In this document: positions 35,242 through 44,067 of the stretch, one piece after another | How positions within the stretch are numbered: position 1 is the first letter of the stretch | Layout of the letters: each line of letters starts with the position of its first letter | Position numbers and translations under genes: made by a program | Origin: Roseobacter cerasinus | Lineage (GTDB): Bacteria > Pseudomonadota > Alphaproteobacteria > Rhodobacterales > Rhodobacteraceae | Direction of reading: 5' to 3' | Length of the DNA: 64,000 bases | Assembly (NCBI RefSeq): GCF_009811755.1 | Contig: NZ_BLIV01000005.1 | Location: 351,305-415,304 of the forward strand | The notes under the pieces: generated by a model | What the model saw: the letters and a program-made list of their open reading frames with translations, nothing else | What the model was told of the DNA's origin: nothing | The model's database searches: none

Positions 35242-36017
35242 TATTCGCGGGTCTCCGACCAGATCATAAGGCGTTTTTGGATGGCGCGGAACGTCCGGTC
35301 CATAATGAAGGCGCATGCCCCGATTATGACGATGATCATCATGACCTGATCGGTAAGGAAGTATCTGCGTCCCTCCTGTAGCATAAAGCCGAGTCCGCTG
35401 GGCGCAGCGATAAGTTCGGCAGCCACAAGTGTTGTCCATGCTGCGGCGAGCGCAATACGATAGCCGGTGATGATAAACGGGGTTGCCGCTGGAATAGCGA
35501 CCGTGCGGAAAACCTGGAACCGCGATGCGCCCATTGTCGAGGCTGCGTCTACATAGACCTGCGGTACATTTTTCATACCGGCAATTACATTCACAACGCA
35601 GACCATAAAGCAGGCGATGGAAATAAGCAGGACGCGGCTGAATTCTTCGATCCCGAACCAGATGATAATGATTGGAATATAGGCGAGCGGTGGAATGGGG
35701 CGGATCGCTTCGATGAGCGGATCGACCAGAAACTCGACTGTTTTGTACCAGCCGACCAGGCATCCAACGACCACCGCCAGGCTCGTGCCGATAAAGAAGC
35801 CCAACAGAATCCGGTACAGACTGGCCCATAGCGCATCCAGCAAGGTACCGGCGGAGAGATTGGTAAAGAAAGACCCAATGATGTGGGGTATAGGAGGCAA
35901 CAACGCGGGGTTGTTGTCAGGTTGGCTGGTCACCGCAGTATAGGCCAGCAAGACCGCACCAATGGACAGAGCACCTAAAAATAGGCGCCCTGTCAGGAAT
36001 TTTGGCAAAGCATTCAT
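35241..36017 (-). CDS. ABC transporter permease, Tau/Ssu type
   Basis: A 258-residue inner-membrane protein with six helices. The coupling loop is YVDAASTMGASRFQVFRTVA, and RPIPPLAYIPIIIIWFGI is the hallmark segment of the SsuC/TauC family. It forms a homodimeric channel with the ATPase downstream and the binding protein upstream, separated by only three bases. Confidence 0.92.
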   Translation of the reverse strand: MNALPKFLTGRLFLGALSIGAVLLAYTAVTSQPDNNPALLPPIPHIIGSFFTNLSAGTLLDALWASLYRILLGFFIGTSLAVVVGCLVGWYKTVEFLVDPLIEAIRPIPPLAYIPIIIIWFGIEEFSRVLLISIACFMVCVVNVIAGMKNVPQVYVDAASTMGASRFQVFRTVAIPAATPFIITGYRIALAAAWTTLVAAELIAAPSGLGFMLQEGRRYFLTDQVMMIIVIIGACAFIMDRTFRAIQKRLMIWSETRE

Positions 36018-36020
36018 GTC

Positions 36021-37055
36021 TTAGATTTGCTTGACGACCTGATCCGACACAAGGGCATCGAGGTCTGGCATGCCGCCGATCCGCTCATTGGCAACAAGGA
36101 ATTCGGACTGCACGCGAAGCGCGTTGGTCAGGATGCCCTTTTCATAGACCTCTTTGATCTCGGCTTTGTCAAAATAGAAATAGCCGTTGAGGAGCGGCTC
36201 GACATCTGCGGCTGTGACACCCGCGCGGCCCATGCCTGTTTGCCACTCGATCATCCGTTCAATTGTCGCGGCATTGTCTTCGCGCAGCATCTTTACGGCT
36301 TGATCGTGGAAGGCACGTACCACTTCGACATATGCCGCTTCTTTTGCATCAAGGCTTTGCTGTGTGGTCATGAAGACGTCCATGATCGATGGGCGCTTGT
36401 CGATTGGAATTTGGGACCCTTCCGTCAGAAGAGAGGCATCAGGCAGCGCATCGTAGATCAGTTTGCGTGATGTCGCGAGCGGTACAGTTGCGTCCACGGC
36501 CCCTGCGATGAAAGCGGACTGGCCGTCGATGGGTTCCATATTTACCCGTGTCAGTGGCATGTCGCTGAGACCTTCATTGGCAAGTGCGACGCCCAGGAAG
36601 AAATCAAAGTTGGAGCCTGAGGTCACCGCGATCTTCTTACCTTCGAGATCCGCGAGCGAGTTCATCCCCGGTTTGCCTACAATTTGGAAAAGGCCCGAAG
36701 CGTCACCGCAAATCGAGATTTCGCGGAAATCAGCCACTTTCCGGAACATCGCAGCCAAGGGCGGCACAGAGCCAACGGTAATCGTGTCAACGGACCCACC
36801 GACCATCGCTTCAATCGCAGGTGGACCGGATGGGAAAACGCTGAACTCCATCTCAACGCCGGGCGCAAAGCCCTGATCCTGGATCAACCAGTAAAGGCCA
36901 AAGGAATATGCGGGGATAATCCCGACTTTGAGCTTTTCATTCGCCGCATGTGCCTTGCCGACAAAAAAAGTAGGGGCCGTCAGGGCCGTGGCTGCTGCAA
37001 CGCCACCTTGAAATATCGCGCGGCGCCTCGTGTAACTTGTTTTGGAATTCGGCAT
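36021..37055 (-). CDS. ABC transporter substrate-binding protein with Tat-type signal
   Basis: A 344-residue binding protein of the NMT1/SsuA-like class. The N-terminus has TRRRAIFQGG followed by a hydrophobic stretch and AHA, a probable twin-arginine signal. The mature domain has VGIIPAYSFGLYW, AMVGGSVDTITVGSVPPLAA and LEGKKIAVTSGSNFDFFLG. It is the first gene of the transporter operon and divergent from the sulfatase. Context suggests a sulfur-containing or sulfate-ester ligand, but sequence alone does not show the substrate. Confidence 0.85.
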   Translation of the reverse strand: MPNSKTSYTRRRAIFQGGVAAATALTAPTFFVGKAHAANEKLKVGIIPAYSFGLYWLIQDQGFAPGVEMEFSVFPSGPPAIEAMVGGSVDTITVGSVPPLAAMFRKVADFREISICGDASGLFQIVGKPGMNSLADLEGKKIAVTSGSNFDFFLGVALANEGLSDMPLTRVNMEPIDGQSAFIAGAVDATVPLATSRKLIYDALPDASLLTEGSQIPIDKRPSIMDVFMTTQQSLDAKEAAYVEVVRAFHDQAVKMLREDNAATIERMIEWQTGMGRAGVTAADVEPLLNGYFYFDKAEIKEVYEKGILTNALRVQSEFLVANERIGGMPDLDALVSDQVVKQI

Positions 37056-37132
37056 TGAATGATCCTCCCAGTTCTTCAGCCTGAGTTGTCGACAATGGCC
37101 CGCCGCAACCCTATATCTTTTTAATCATTTGT

Positions 37133-37140
37133 CATATGAT
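37133..37140. promoter_or_regulatory. CATATGAT motif in the transporter/sulfatase divergent promoter
   Basis: CATATGAT, inside a larger inverted repeat (AATCAT, five bases, ATATGATT), lies between the two divergent start codons. The same eight bases occur at 46388-46395 in the second divergent promoter of this module. This is a candidate operator for the SorC-type regulator encoded between them. Confidence 0.35.
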
Positions 37141-37213
37141 TTGACACTTGTCAATAAAACTGAACTCCCTTAGACTTTGCCACAGGCAGGTCTGGAGGCG
37201 CGTGAGGCGCATT

Positions 37214-38755
37214 ATGAACATCGTTTTTGTGCTGGTGGACAGCCTGACCCGAGACTGCCTGAAAGCCTACAACGCCGCTTCTCCCTGTGAAACTCCCAAT
37301 ATAGACAAGTTCGCCGCCCGCGCGCATGTGTTTGACAACCACTTTGTTGGTAGTCTGCCCTGTATGCCTGCGCGCAGGGAAATTATAGCCGGACGGAAGG
37401 AATTCATGTGGCGGCCCTGGGGGTCGCTCGAAGTGTTCGACCCTCGTTTGCCAAGCGAGGTGAAGAAGGGTGGCTACCACACCCATATCGTGACGGACCA
37501 CTACCACTACTGGGAAGAAGAGGCGAACGGCTACATCCAAAGCTATGACACGACCGAGATGATCCGAGGATATGAGGTGGATCACTGGCAGGCGCAGGAT
37601 CCCAATGAGGACAAGCCGGCCTGGGTCAAGAAAGTAGAAGAGTTCCGCGCGCCTGAGCATATCGGACAGTACTATGCCAATGTGAAAGACTTTCAGGGGG
37701 AGGAGGACTACTTCTCGGCCAAGACATTTGGCGGTGCCTGCGACTGGCTGGACCGACATGCACAGAAGGGCAGGTTTTTCCTGCATGTCGAAACTTTCGA
37801 CGTTCATGAGCCCTTCGAGATCCCGGAGCCTTATGAAAGCATGTATGCCGAAGGCGCCACCAAGAACGAGTTCAACATCTGGCCCCCCTATCAGGTCTAT
37901 GATGACCTCAACGCCTTCATGGATCAGACAACCCCCGCGGAGCTTGCCTTTCTGAAATCCCAATTCATGGGGAAGGTCACCATGATGGATAAGTGGCTGG
38001 GTACTCTCTTTGACAAGCTCGAAGCGATGGGCTTGTGGGAGGATACGATGGTGATCCTGACCACGGATCACGGGCATGACATGGGCGAACGTCGCGCCTT
38101 CGGCAAACAGCATCCGCATTTTGACAGCCATGCCAATATTCCGCTGATGATGTGGCACCCGGCCAATCCTGGAAACGGCAGGCGCGTCAGCGGGCTGACC
38201 CAGACCGTGGATCTATTTGCCACCATCATCGAGGCTGCTGGGGTCGATGTGACGCCGTCATGCCGCCACAGCCGTTCGATTCTGAAGATGGTGACGGAGG
38301 ACGCGCCGTCGCCGCGCGATGCTTTGCTTTATGGGACCTTCGGACAGGGCATCTGTGCGACCGATGGGGAATGGACCATTTTGAAATCGCCCGAACCAGA
38401 CAAGCCGCTTTACCTATACTCAACTTCGATATTTCGCCCCCTGATCGTCGACAATCCGGTGGATGGTCGGCTTGCGACCCCCCCCAATAAACCCGTTGAT
38501 ACCGGCTATTTCGACCCAAGCGTCGACCTTCCGATGTGGAAGATACCGATCAAAGTCGATCCGCGCACAGGTGAGAATTTTCTCTTCAACCGCGTCACCG
38601 ACCCTGAACAGAACAACAACCTTTGGGATGGTGACACTGAGCAGCGCGCGCGGATGCTGCGTCTGGTGCGGCAACTGATGGATGAAGAAGGCTACCCGCC
38701 CGAGCAACTCGCGCGGCTGGGTCTTGAGGACGCGGCTATGCCAGCGCCTGCCTGA
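37214..38755 (+). CDS. Sulfatase (formylglycine, Cys type)
   Basis: A 513-residue alkaline-phosphatase-superfamily sulfatase starting at 37214; the longer frame to 37148 adds a poor basic stretch. The formylglycine motif is C50-M-P-A-R54 in SLPCMPARREIIAGR. Metal-binding residues are visible in FVLVDSLTRD and TTDHGHDMGE. HVETFDVHEPFEIP lies in the middle. There is no signal peptide, so it acts in the cytoplasm on an imported sulfate ester. A maturation enzyme for Cys50 is encoded about 180 bp downstream on the opposite strand, which supports activity. Confidence 0.9.
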   Translation: MNIVFVLVDSLTRDCLKAYNAASPCETPNIDKFAARAHVFDNHFVGSLPCMPARREIIAGRKEFMWRPWGSLEVFDPRLPSEVKKGGYHTHIVTDHYHYWEEEANGYIQSYDTTEMIRGYEVDHWQAQDPNEDKPAWVKKVEEFRAPEHIGQYYANVKDFQGEEDYFSAKTFGGACDWLDRHAQKGRFFLHVETFDVHEPFEIPEPYESMYAEGATKNEFNIWPPYQVYDDLNAFMDQTTPAELAFLKSQFMGKVTMMDKWLGTLFDKLEAMGLWEDTMVILTTDHGHDMGERRAFGKQHPHFDSHANIPLMMWHPANPGNGRRVSGLTQTVDLFATIIEAAGVDVTPSCRHSRSILKMVTEDAPSPRDALLYGTFGQGICATDGEWTILKSPEPDKPLYLYSTSIFRPLIVDNPVDGRLATPPNKPVDTGYFDPSVDLPMWKIPIKVDPRTGENFLFNRVTDPEQNNNLWDGDTEQRARMLRLVRQLMDEEGYPPEQLARLGLEDAAMPAPA

Positions 38756-38931
38756 TAAGACGTCTCAGCGCCAACTTCGGTTGTTTCGACTTGGAGGCCC
38801 CACTAACCGAGGTTTTTTGCGCAGGCATCTTTGCTTCGGCAAAGGCTGAATGAGATATTTTGTGCTCCAGTGATCAGTATTTGGCGCCGCATGCCAGCTG
38901 ATTGCTTCACTTTGACGCCCATACCGCGCGC

Positions 38932-39897
38932 TCAATGCTTCATTCTGGCTTCAACATCCCAAACCACCCGAAACCCGGTGTGGGTTGTCGTACTGTCAGG
39001 CGAATTGCCAGTCCGCGCCGCGATGCGATAGCGCCAGCAATAGCTGGCGTGACAAAGAAAAGACCCCCCCTTTGCAAGCCTGAATCCCCTCATCTGTGCC
39101 TGCCGGGCCCTGGCGGCTTTTCTCTGTGAACGGATACGGAAGGGTTCCGCTGTCCATTCCCAGACATTGCCGACCATGTTGTAAAGCCCGTAGCCGTTAG
39201 GCTCATAGGATTTCGCGGGCGCGGTGGTCAGATATCCGTCGCCTCCCGAATTGATCTGCGGAAAGCGACCTTGCCAGATGTTACAGGGGAAAAAACTCTG
39301 ATCATCTGGATCGCGGTCGCCCCACGGGTATCGTGCATCTTGCAGCCCACCGCGTGCTGCATGTTCCCACTCCGCCTCTGTGGGCAATCGTCCACCTGCC
39401 CATTTGGCGTAGGCCTGCGCGTCATTCCAGGACACGTGAATAACCGGGTGCTCGGGGTGCCACGCCGTCTCGAAAGTTCCGGGGCCATTGACCTCGCGCC
39501 ATGTCGCGCCGTCGACACGTCGCCACCATTCGACGTCGCGCGCGCCTTGTGTCAGCCCAGCCTCTCCGGAAACCTGCGCCCAGAAAACAAAAGACCAACC
39601 AAAGGTTTCGGCCTCTGTGACAAAACCGGTTTCTTCTACAAACGTTGCGAATTGGGCGTTGGTCACAGAAGTCTGTCCAATCAGATAGGGCCGCAAACGC
39701 TTGCGCTGTAGCGGGCCTTCTGCGTCCTCTTGAATGAGCGGGTTTGCTGTTCCAACCAATGTCGAGCCACCTGGGATTTCCACGACTGGGAAATCCTGAG
39801 CTGACCGGGAAGGTTCAATAATGACAGGAAATTGCGGCTTCGGTTTGCGCCCTGCAACCGGCACGCAGCACGGCTTAGCTTGCATCGAGAAGCGCAT
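38932..39897 (-). CDS. Formylglycine-generating enzyme (sulfatase-modifying factor)
   Basis: About 321 residues from the ATG at 39897; 39885 is an alternative. The open frame runs further up to 40329 but there overlaps the SorC-type gene out of phase. The FGE-sulfatase domain shows VEIPGGSTLVGT, GGRLPTEAEWEHAARGG, PWGDRDPDD and MVGNVWEWTAEPF. The copper-binding catalytic pair C282 and C287 is in GGSFLCHASYCWRYRIAAR, as in true oxygen-dependent FGEs. It oxidises the sulfatase active-site Cys to formylglycine. It is the last gene of the long minus-strand operon. Confidence 0.9.
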   Translation of the reverse strand: MRFSMQAKPCCVPVAGRKPKPQFPVIIEPSRSAQDFPVVEIPGGSTLVGTANPLIQEDAEGPLQRKRLRPYLIGQTSVTNAQFATFVEETGFVTEAETFGWSFVFWAQVSGEAGLTQGARDVEWWRRVDGATWREVNGPGTFETAWHPEHPVIHVSWNDAQAYAKWAGGRLPTEAEWEHAARGGLQDARYPWGDRDPDDQSFFPCNIWQGRFPQINSGGDGYLTTAPAKSYEPNGYGLYNMVGNVWEWTAEPFRIRSQRKAARARQAQMRGFRLAKGGSFLCHASYCWRYRIAARTGNSPDSTTTHTGFRVVWDVEARMKH

Positions 39898-40852
39898 GGG
39901 CCAGGGCGGTATCGACACAGAGATGGGTCGCCATGCCGCCCTTAATGGCGGCACGTGTCGCGTCACTGCGGTCAGCGCCGCAGACGATGAGCAGACCTCG
40001 TTTCGCCGCGCGCAGATCATCTGTGCTTGCGGCAATGACCCGATCTGAGGGGGCCAGATCGATGTCCTGACCCTCTGCATCAATGTATCGGCAACAAACG
40101 ATCCCGACTGCACCCGCATCTCTTGCGGCCCGAAGCTCTGCCGTCTGTGCCATGCCTGCCGCAACCAAATGCGTATCATTCGACACATTGCCGATAGAGT
40201 AGGCCACCATGTCGAGGCGTTGCAGACGATCAAGCTGCGCAGAGATGGCGGGCTCTGATCGGAACAGGCGGGCCAATTCCTCTGTCGAAGCAAGGGCGGG
40301 CGCATGAAGCGTGTAACACTGCGCGCCAAGCTGACTGGCGATGCGGATTGCGCAATTCTCGGACGCGGGCACGCGTTCAGAAATCATCGAGCCGATGAGC
40401 TGACAGATCTCCACATCTGCAATCGGCGTTGCAGGCATAGCATCAGCAACCGCGAGAATGGTTTCCCCCCACGCAATGCCCACCCGGTCACCGGGAGAAA
40501 TGCTGTCAAGAAACGCCGTCGCAGCCACACGGCCCAATTGGCGCAGGCTGGCTGCACGATCCTTTGGCTGGTCTGAAAAAGTGTCAGAAATATAGACATC
40601 TTGCAGGCCGTAGGCCTCGCGCAACCGGCGCGCCAACGTGTTTTCCTTGAGCTGCTGCCCGCCCACCCTGATTTCGACGACGCCCTGGTCACGGGCCTCG
40701 CGCAAGAGGTTCACGACTGTTACGCGCGAGACCTGAAGACGTTTGGCAATCTCGCTCTGGGTCAGGCCCTCACCATAATAGAGCAGCGCGACATGTGCGA
40801 GCCGTGCGGCACGGTCCTGATCCTTCGCCAATGTGCCACTTGTTTTGTTCAT
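39875..40852 (-). CDS. SorC-family sugar-responsive transcriptional regulator
   Basis: A 325-residue protein starting at the ATG at 40852, two bases after the aldolase stop. The N-terminal helix-turn-helix is LYYGEGLTQSEIAKRLQVSR then VTVVNLLREAR. The large C-terminal domain (GDRVGIAWGETILAVADAM, then QLIGSM, later AGAVGIVCCRYID and VCGADR) is the sugar-phosphate-binding fold of SorC/DeoR-like regulators. It probably senses a phosphorylated intermediate made by the FGGY kinase and controls the two divergent promoters of this module. Confidence 0.88.
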   Translation of the reverse strand: MNKTSGTLAKDQDRAARLAHVALLYYGEGLTQSEIAKRLQVSRVTVVNLLREARDQGVVEIRVGGQQLKENTLARRLREAYGLQDVYISDTFSDQPKDRAASLRQLGRVAATAFLDSISPGDRVGIAWGETILAVADAMPATPIADVEICQLIGSMISERVPASENCAIRIASQLGAQCYTLHAPALASTEELARLFRSEPAISAQLDRLQRLDMVAYSIGNVSNDTHLVAAGMAQTAELRAARDAGAVGIVCCRYIDAEGQDIDLAPSDRVIAASTDDLRAAKRGLLIVCGADRSDATRAAIKGGMATHLCVDTALAHALLDAS

Positions 40853-40854
40853 TG

Positions 40855-41520
40855 CTAACTGTTGACGGGTTTTTCGCCGCTCTGTCCATAGTTTTTGCGA
40901 AACCAGTTGTAGCACCGGTCGATCTCTTCCTGCGGCAGCTCTTCGACAGGGCCGCGACACATGGCGAGATGTGTCGTCATGGCCGCCTCCTCAAGATACA
41001 TCGCAAAGTTCGTGGCCTCGGTCGCCGACTTGCCCATGGTAAACACGCCATGCGCCTTCACCAAAACCGCCCAGCCGCCGTCAGCTGCATCAATAATCGC
41101 CTGCCCGGTATCGACCTCTCCCGGTGTCGCATAACGCGAACATGGCACGTCGCGCCCAAGCATGTGGGTAATGGGCGTCAGCACTGCCGGAATGCGCTCG
41201 CCGCGCGCTGCAAAACTTGAAGCATAGGGGGAATGGGTATGTGTGATCCCAAAGACATCGGGGCGGTGGCGGTAGATATACAGATGGATGCCTGTATCGA
41301 CCGAAGGCTTCATCTTGCCGTCAATCACGGTGCCATCAATGTCCACCACAACCATCGTCTCAGGGGTCAGTTTGGTGAATTTTACGCCCGAAGGTTTGAT
41401 CACGATCAACCCCGTCTCCGGGTCCCTGCCCGAGACATTGCCCCCCGATCCAACGACCAGACCATTTGCAGGAAGTTCATGGTTCTGGCCGCAAACCTCC
41501 TCTTTCAGCGCATCAAGCAT
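40855..41520 (-). CDS. Class II aldolase / ribulose-5-phosphate 4-epimerase family (AraD-like)
   Basis: A 221-residue protein from the ATG at 41520, overlapping the dehydrogenase gene by eight bases. Family features are GSGGNVSGRD, IKPSGVKF, the zinc-binding THTHSPYASSFAARGERIP and KAHGVFTMGKSATEA. Members split or epimerise sugar phosphates by retro-aldol chemistry. In this operon it probably cleaves or rearranges a phosphorylated pentose- or tetrose-like intermediate. The exact reaction (AraD, FucA or other) cannot be told from the sequence. Confidence 0.85.
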   Translation of the reverse strand: MLDALKEEVCGQNHELPANGLVVGSGGNVSGRDPETGLIVIKPSGVKFTKLTPETMVVVDIDGTVIDGKMKPSVDTGIHLYIYRHRPDVFGITHTHSPYASSFAARGERIPAVLTPITHMLGRDVPCSRYATPGEVDTGQAIIDAADGGWAVLVKAHGVFTMGKSATEATNFAMYLEEAAMTTHLAMCRGPVEELPQEEIDRCYNWFRKNYGQSGEKPVNS

Positions 41521-42559
41521 GTGGCACTCCGTGAGGGTAGACAACAATCTTCAGGGATTTCTCGGCTTCGACCAGCATTCGGAACGCCTCCGCGCTCTCT
41601 GCAATATCGAACCGGTGTGAGATCGCGTCCCGCGCCTTGATCCGGCCTGCTTCAAGCAGCCGGATGTAGCTATATGTATCCGTATGATCAGAGGAGTAGC
41701 GTGACGTAACGGTGATCTGATCAAAATAGGCCTTATGGCCGCTTTGTACCCAATCGGTCTCGGGGGGCAAAGGCGCGCCGAGATGCAGGCAGCCGCCGAC
41801 TTCGACAAGGGCCATGGCCTGCTCCCAAGCCGACGGGAATGGCGCAATGACAATCACCGTGTCGGCCAGACGCCCGTTGTTCAGCGCCCGCATCGCCTCA
41901 ACTGGGTCTTGCGCCTTGGGGTTGATCGTGTGGGTGGCTCCAAACTGGCGCGCCTTTTCCAGCCGCCAATCCGAAAAGTCGAGCGCCACAACCTTGCCCG
42001 CCCCGAAAAGCGGTGCGAGATGAACAAAGCCTTGCCCCATGAAACCGGCCCCGACCACGGCTACTGTGTCACCCGGTTGGATGTTGCAAACCTTGAGGCC
42101 GGAAAGAACACAGGACCACGGCTCAATCGTCACAGCCTCTTCGTCAGAGATGCTTTCAGGAAGTTTGTGGGTGTCCATCGCCAGATGCTGGGCCGTCACC
42201 CGGAAGTATTCGCAGACGCCGCCGGGGTCGAGACGCATGGTCTTGTAGAAAGGGTCGCGCGTGAAATGGCCTCTCCGCGACAGGTGGCTGTTCATGCGGC
42301 CCACATGGTGGTTCACAAAGACACGGTCGCCAATCTTGTAATCCGTGACGCCCGCGCCGACCTCGACCACTTCACCTGACGGTTCATGCCCCAAAACTTT
42401 GGGGTCGGTCTTGTACCACGCCATGGTCTCGCCGCCGCACAGGCCGCAGGCCCGGGTTTTCAACAGCAATTCGCCCGGCCCAATCTCGGGCACAGGGACT
42501 TGTTCGAGCCGGATATCATCGATGGCGTATTGTACCGCCGCTTGCATCATATTGGTCAT
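41513..42559 (-). CDS. Zinc-dependent alcohol dehydrogenase (polyol/sugar type)
   Basis: A 348-residue medium-chain dehydrogenase. The catalytic-zinc region shows RACGLCGGETMAW and VLGHEPSGEVVEVG. The nucleotide-binding fold has VAVVGAGFMGQGFVHLA. The structural-zinc four-Cys lobe is not apparent; that region reads NHHVGRMNSHLSRRGHF. It likely oxidises a polyol or sugar alcohol with NAD(P). Its start overlaps the kinase stop (ATGA). Confidence 0.87.
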   Translation of the reverse strand: MTNMMQAAVQYAIDDIRLEQVPVPEIGPGELLLKTRACGLCGGETMAWYKTDPKVLGHEPSGEVVEVGAGVTDYKIGDRVFVNHHVGRMNSHLSRRGHFTRDPFYKTMRLDPGGVCEYFRVTAQHLAMDTHKLPESISDEEAVTIEPWSCVLSGLKVCNIQPGDTVAVVGAGFMGQGFVHLAPLFGAGKVVALDFSDWRLEKARQFGATHTINPKAQDPVEAMRALNNGRLADTVIVIAPFPSAWEQAMALVEVGGCLHLGAPLPPETDWVQSGHKAYFDQITVTSRYSSDHTDTYSYIRLLEAGRIKARDAISHRFDIAESAEAFRMLVEAEKSLKIVVYPHGVPHA

Positions 42560-44067
42560 GAAGGGTCCTTAGGCAGGGCGGACAATGCCACCTGCAATGC
42601 CTGTTGGTGTTGAGAAATAGTCGTGTAGCGTTCGAATACACGTTCATACGCTGCGTGGTTTTGTGGGGTGTAGGTGTCAAAGACGTCTGCGCGCGCCGCT
42701 GCCAGTTTGACCGCATCGCCCAGTCCTGCCGCGGCAGCGCCAAGTGCTGCGGCCCCCCAAAGCCCGTGATCAGCCGCCGCACTCACCAGAACAGGCTGCC
42801 CCATCACGTCAGCGATAATCTGGCACCACACCGGGTTTTTCGCGCCTCCGCCCGTGAGTTGCACGGGCGCGCGCGGCAGCCCCCCCTCGGCCATAAAGCA
42901 GTGTCGCAGGCTGAGGACCGCGCCCTCCATGACGGCGCGGCCCATGTCGCCGGTCGTGGTGGTGGCTGAAAGGCCATGGAATGCGCCCCGGATGTCAGGG
43001 GCCACAAAGGGCGCGCGCTCTCCGTTGAGGTATGGCAAGAAGGTTACGCCGTTTGCACCGGGCGGCACTTTCTCAACCAGCAGGTTCAGCCGATCTGCGA
43101 CTTCACCGGCCGTGGCACCGCCCAGACTTTGCGGATGTAGCCCGGCAAACCAGTCAAACGCAGCCGCCCCCGTTGTTGGGGCCAGTACGCGGATAACCGC
43201 ATCAGAAGTCGGGTGCAAAACGCTTGCAGCCAGCGGCGTGTCCCGGGGTGTGACCTGATCCGTCAGGATATTCACCACCGCCGTCGTGCCCAGGATCATC
43301 ATGGTCTGTCCCGGGGTATCCATGCCCATCCCCACGATCATGGCCCCCAGATCAAGGGTGCCTACCGAGACCGGGATCCCCACGGGGAGCCCTGTATCCG
43401 CACCGGCCTTGGCCGTGATCGACCCCAGACCTGTATCGGCCCTACGTGGGACCTGCAGCTTAGAAGCGAGGTCGGAGCATTCGAGAGCAGCAAGCTGAGC
43501 TTCGGAATAGGTTTGCGTCGCGAAGTCAAGAAACGGGATGGACGCATCGGAAAAATCCGTCGCCATATGCCCGGTCAATTGATAGGCAATCCAGTCGGCA
43601 CAGGTCACTGCATGGGCCGTCCGCGCAGCCATGTCCGGACGGTTGGCACGAATCCAACGCCAAAGCATACCTGATGTGCCAGACCACAAGGCCGTGTGGC
43701 ATCCACGGTCAATCGTTGTGAGCGCTGTCTCATCCAACGACGCCAGATCCGAGGCGGTGCGTGTATCGTTCCAAAGCATTGCCGGGCCCGCCGGGCTGCC
43801 ATCTTCGGCGACACACCAAATGCCGTCACCCTGTGCTGCCACGCCCAGCGCGGCAATCTCATGGCCCGCACATTGCTTTGTAGCCTCACGCAGCACGTTG
43901 CGCACCGTCTCTGCGATTTCCTCCATGTCCTGCTCGCTGCCGCCATCTGCGCGCTGCGTCACATTGCTGGCGGCATCCGCAATCGCGACCTGTCCGCCTT
44001 TGGGCGTATAGGCCGCCGCCTTGATCGAGGTTGTGCCGACATCGAGGCCTAGCCAGAGTTTGCTCAT
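42556..44067 (-). CDS. FGGY-family carbohydrate kinase
   Basis: A 503-residue kinase starting at 44067, overlapping the molybdoenzyme stop by four bases. The N-terminal phosphate motif is WLGLDVGTTSIKAAAY, and the C-terminal half has QLTGGGAKNPVWCQIIADV and LGAAAAGLGD. Family members phosphorylate xylulose, glycerol, erythritol, apulose and similar compounds using ATP. The specific sugar is not predictable, but the neighbours (aldolase, transketolase) need a phosphorylated ketose-like intermediate. Confidence 0.88.
   Translation of the reverse strand: MSKLWLGLDVGTTSIKAAAYTPKGGQVAIADAASNVTQRADGGSEQDMEEIAETVRNVLREATKQCAGHEIAALGVAAQGDGIWCVAEDGSPAGPAMLWNDTRTASDLASLDETALTTIDRGCHTALWSGTSGMLWRWIRANRPDMAARTAHAVTCADWIAYQLTGHMATDFSDASIPFLDFATQTYSEAQLAALECSDLASKLQVPRRADTGLGSITAKAGADTGLPVGIPVSVGTLDLGAMIVGMGMDTPGQTMMILGTTAVVNILTDQVTPRDTPLAASVLHPTSDAVIRVLAPTTGAAAFDWFAGLHPQSLGGATAGEVADRLNLLVEKVPPGANGVTFLPYLNGERAPFVAPDIRGAFHGLSATTTTGDMGRAVMEGAVLSLRHCFMAEGGLPRAPVQLTGGGAKNPVWCQIIADVMGQPVLVSAAADHGLWGAAALGAAAAGLGDAVKLAAARADVFDTYTPQNHAAYERVFERYTTISQHQQALQVALSALPKDPS

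Noticed and set aside
35242..35829. N-terminal extension of the Tau/Ssu-type ATPase frame
   Set aside because: It lies out of phase within the permease gene; the ATPase domain begins at 35241 with a coupled start.
37151..38158. A 335-codon minus-strand open frame
   Set aside because: Antisense to the sulfatase gene, which has full catalytic motifs.
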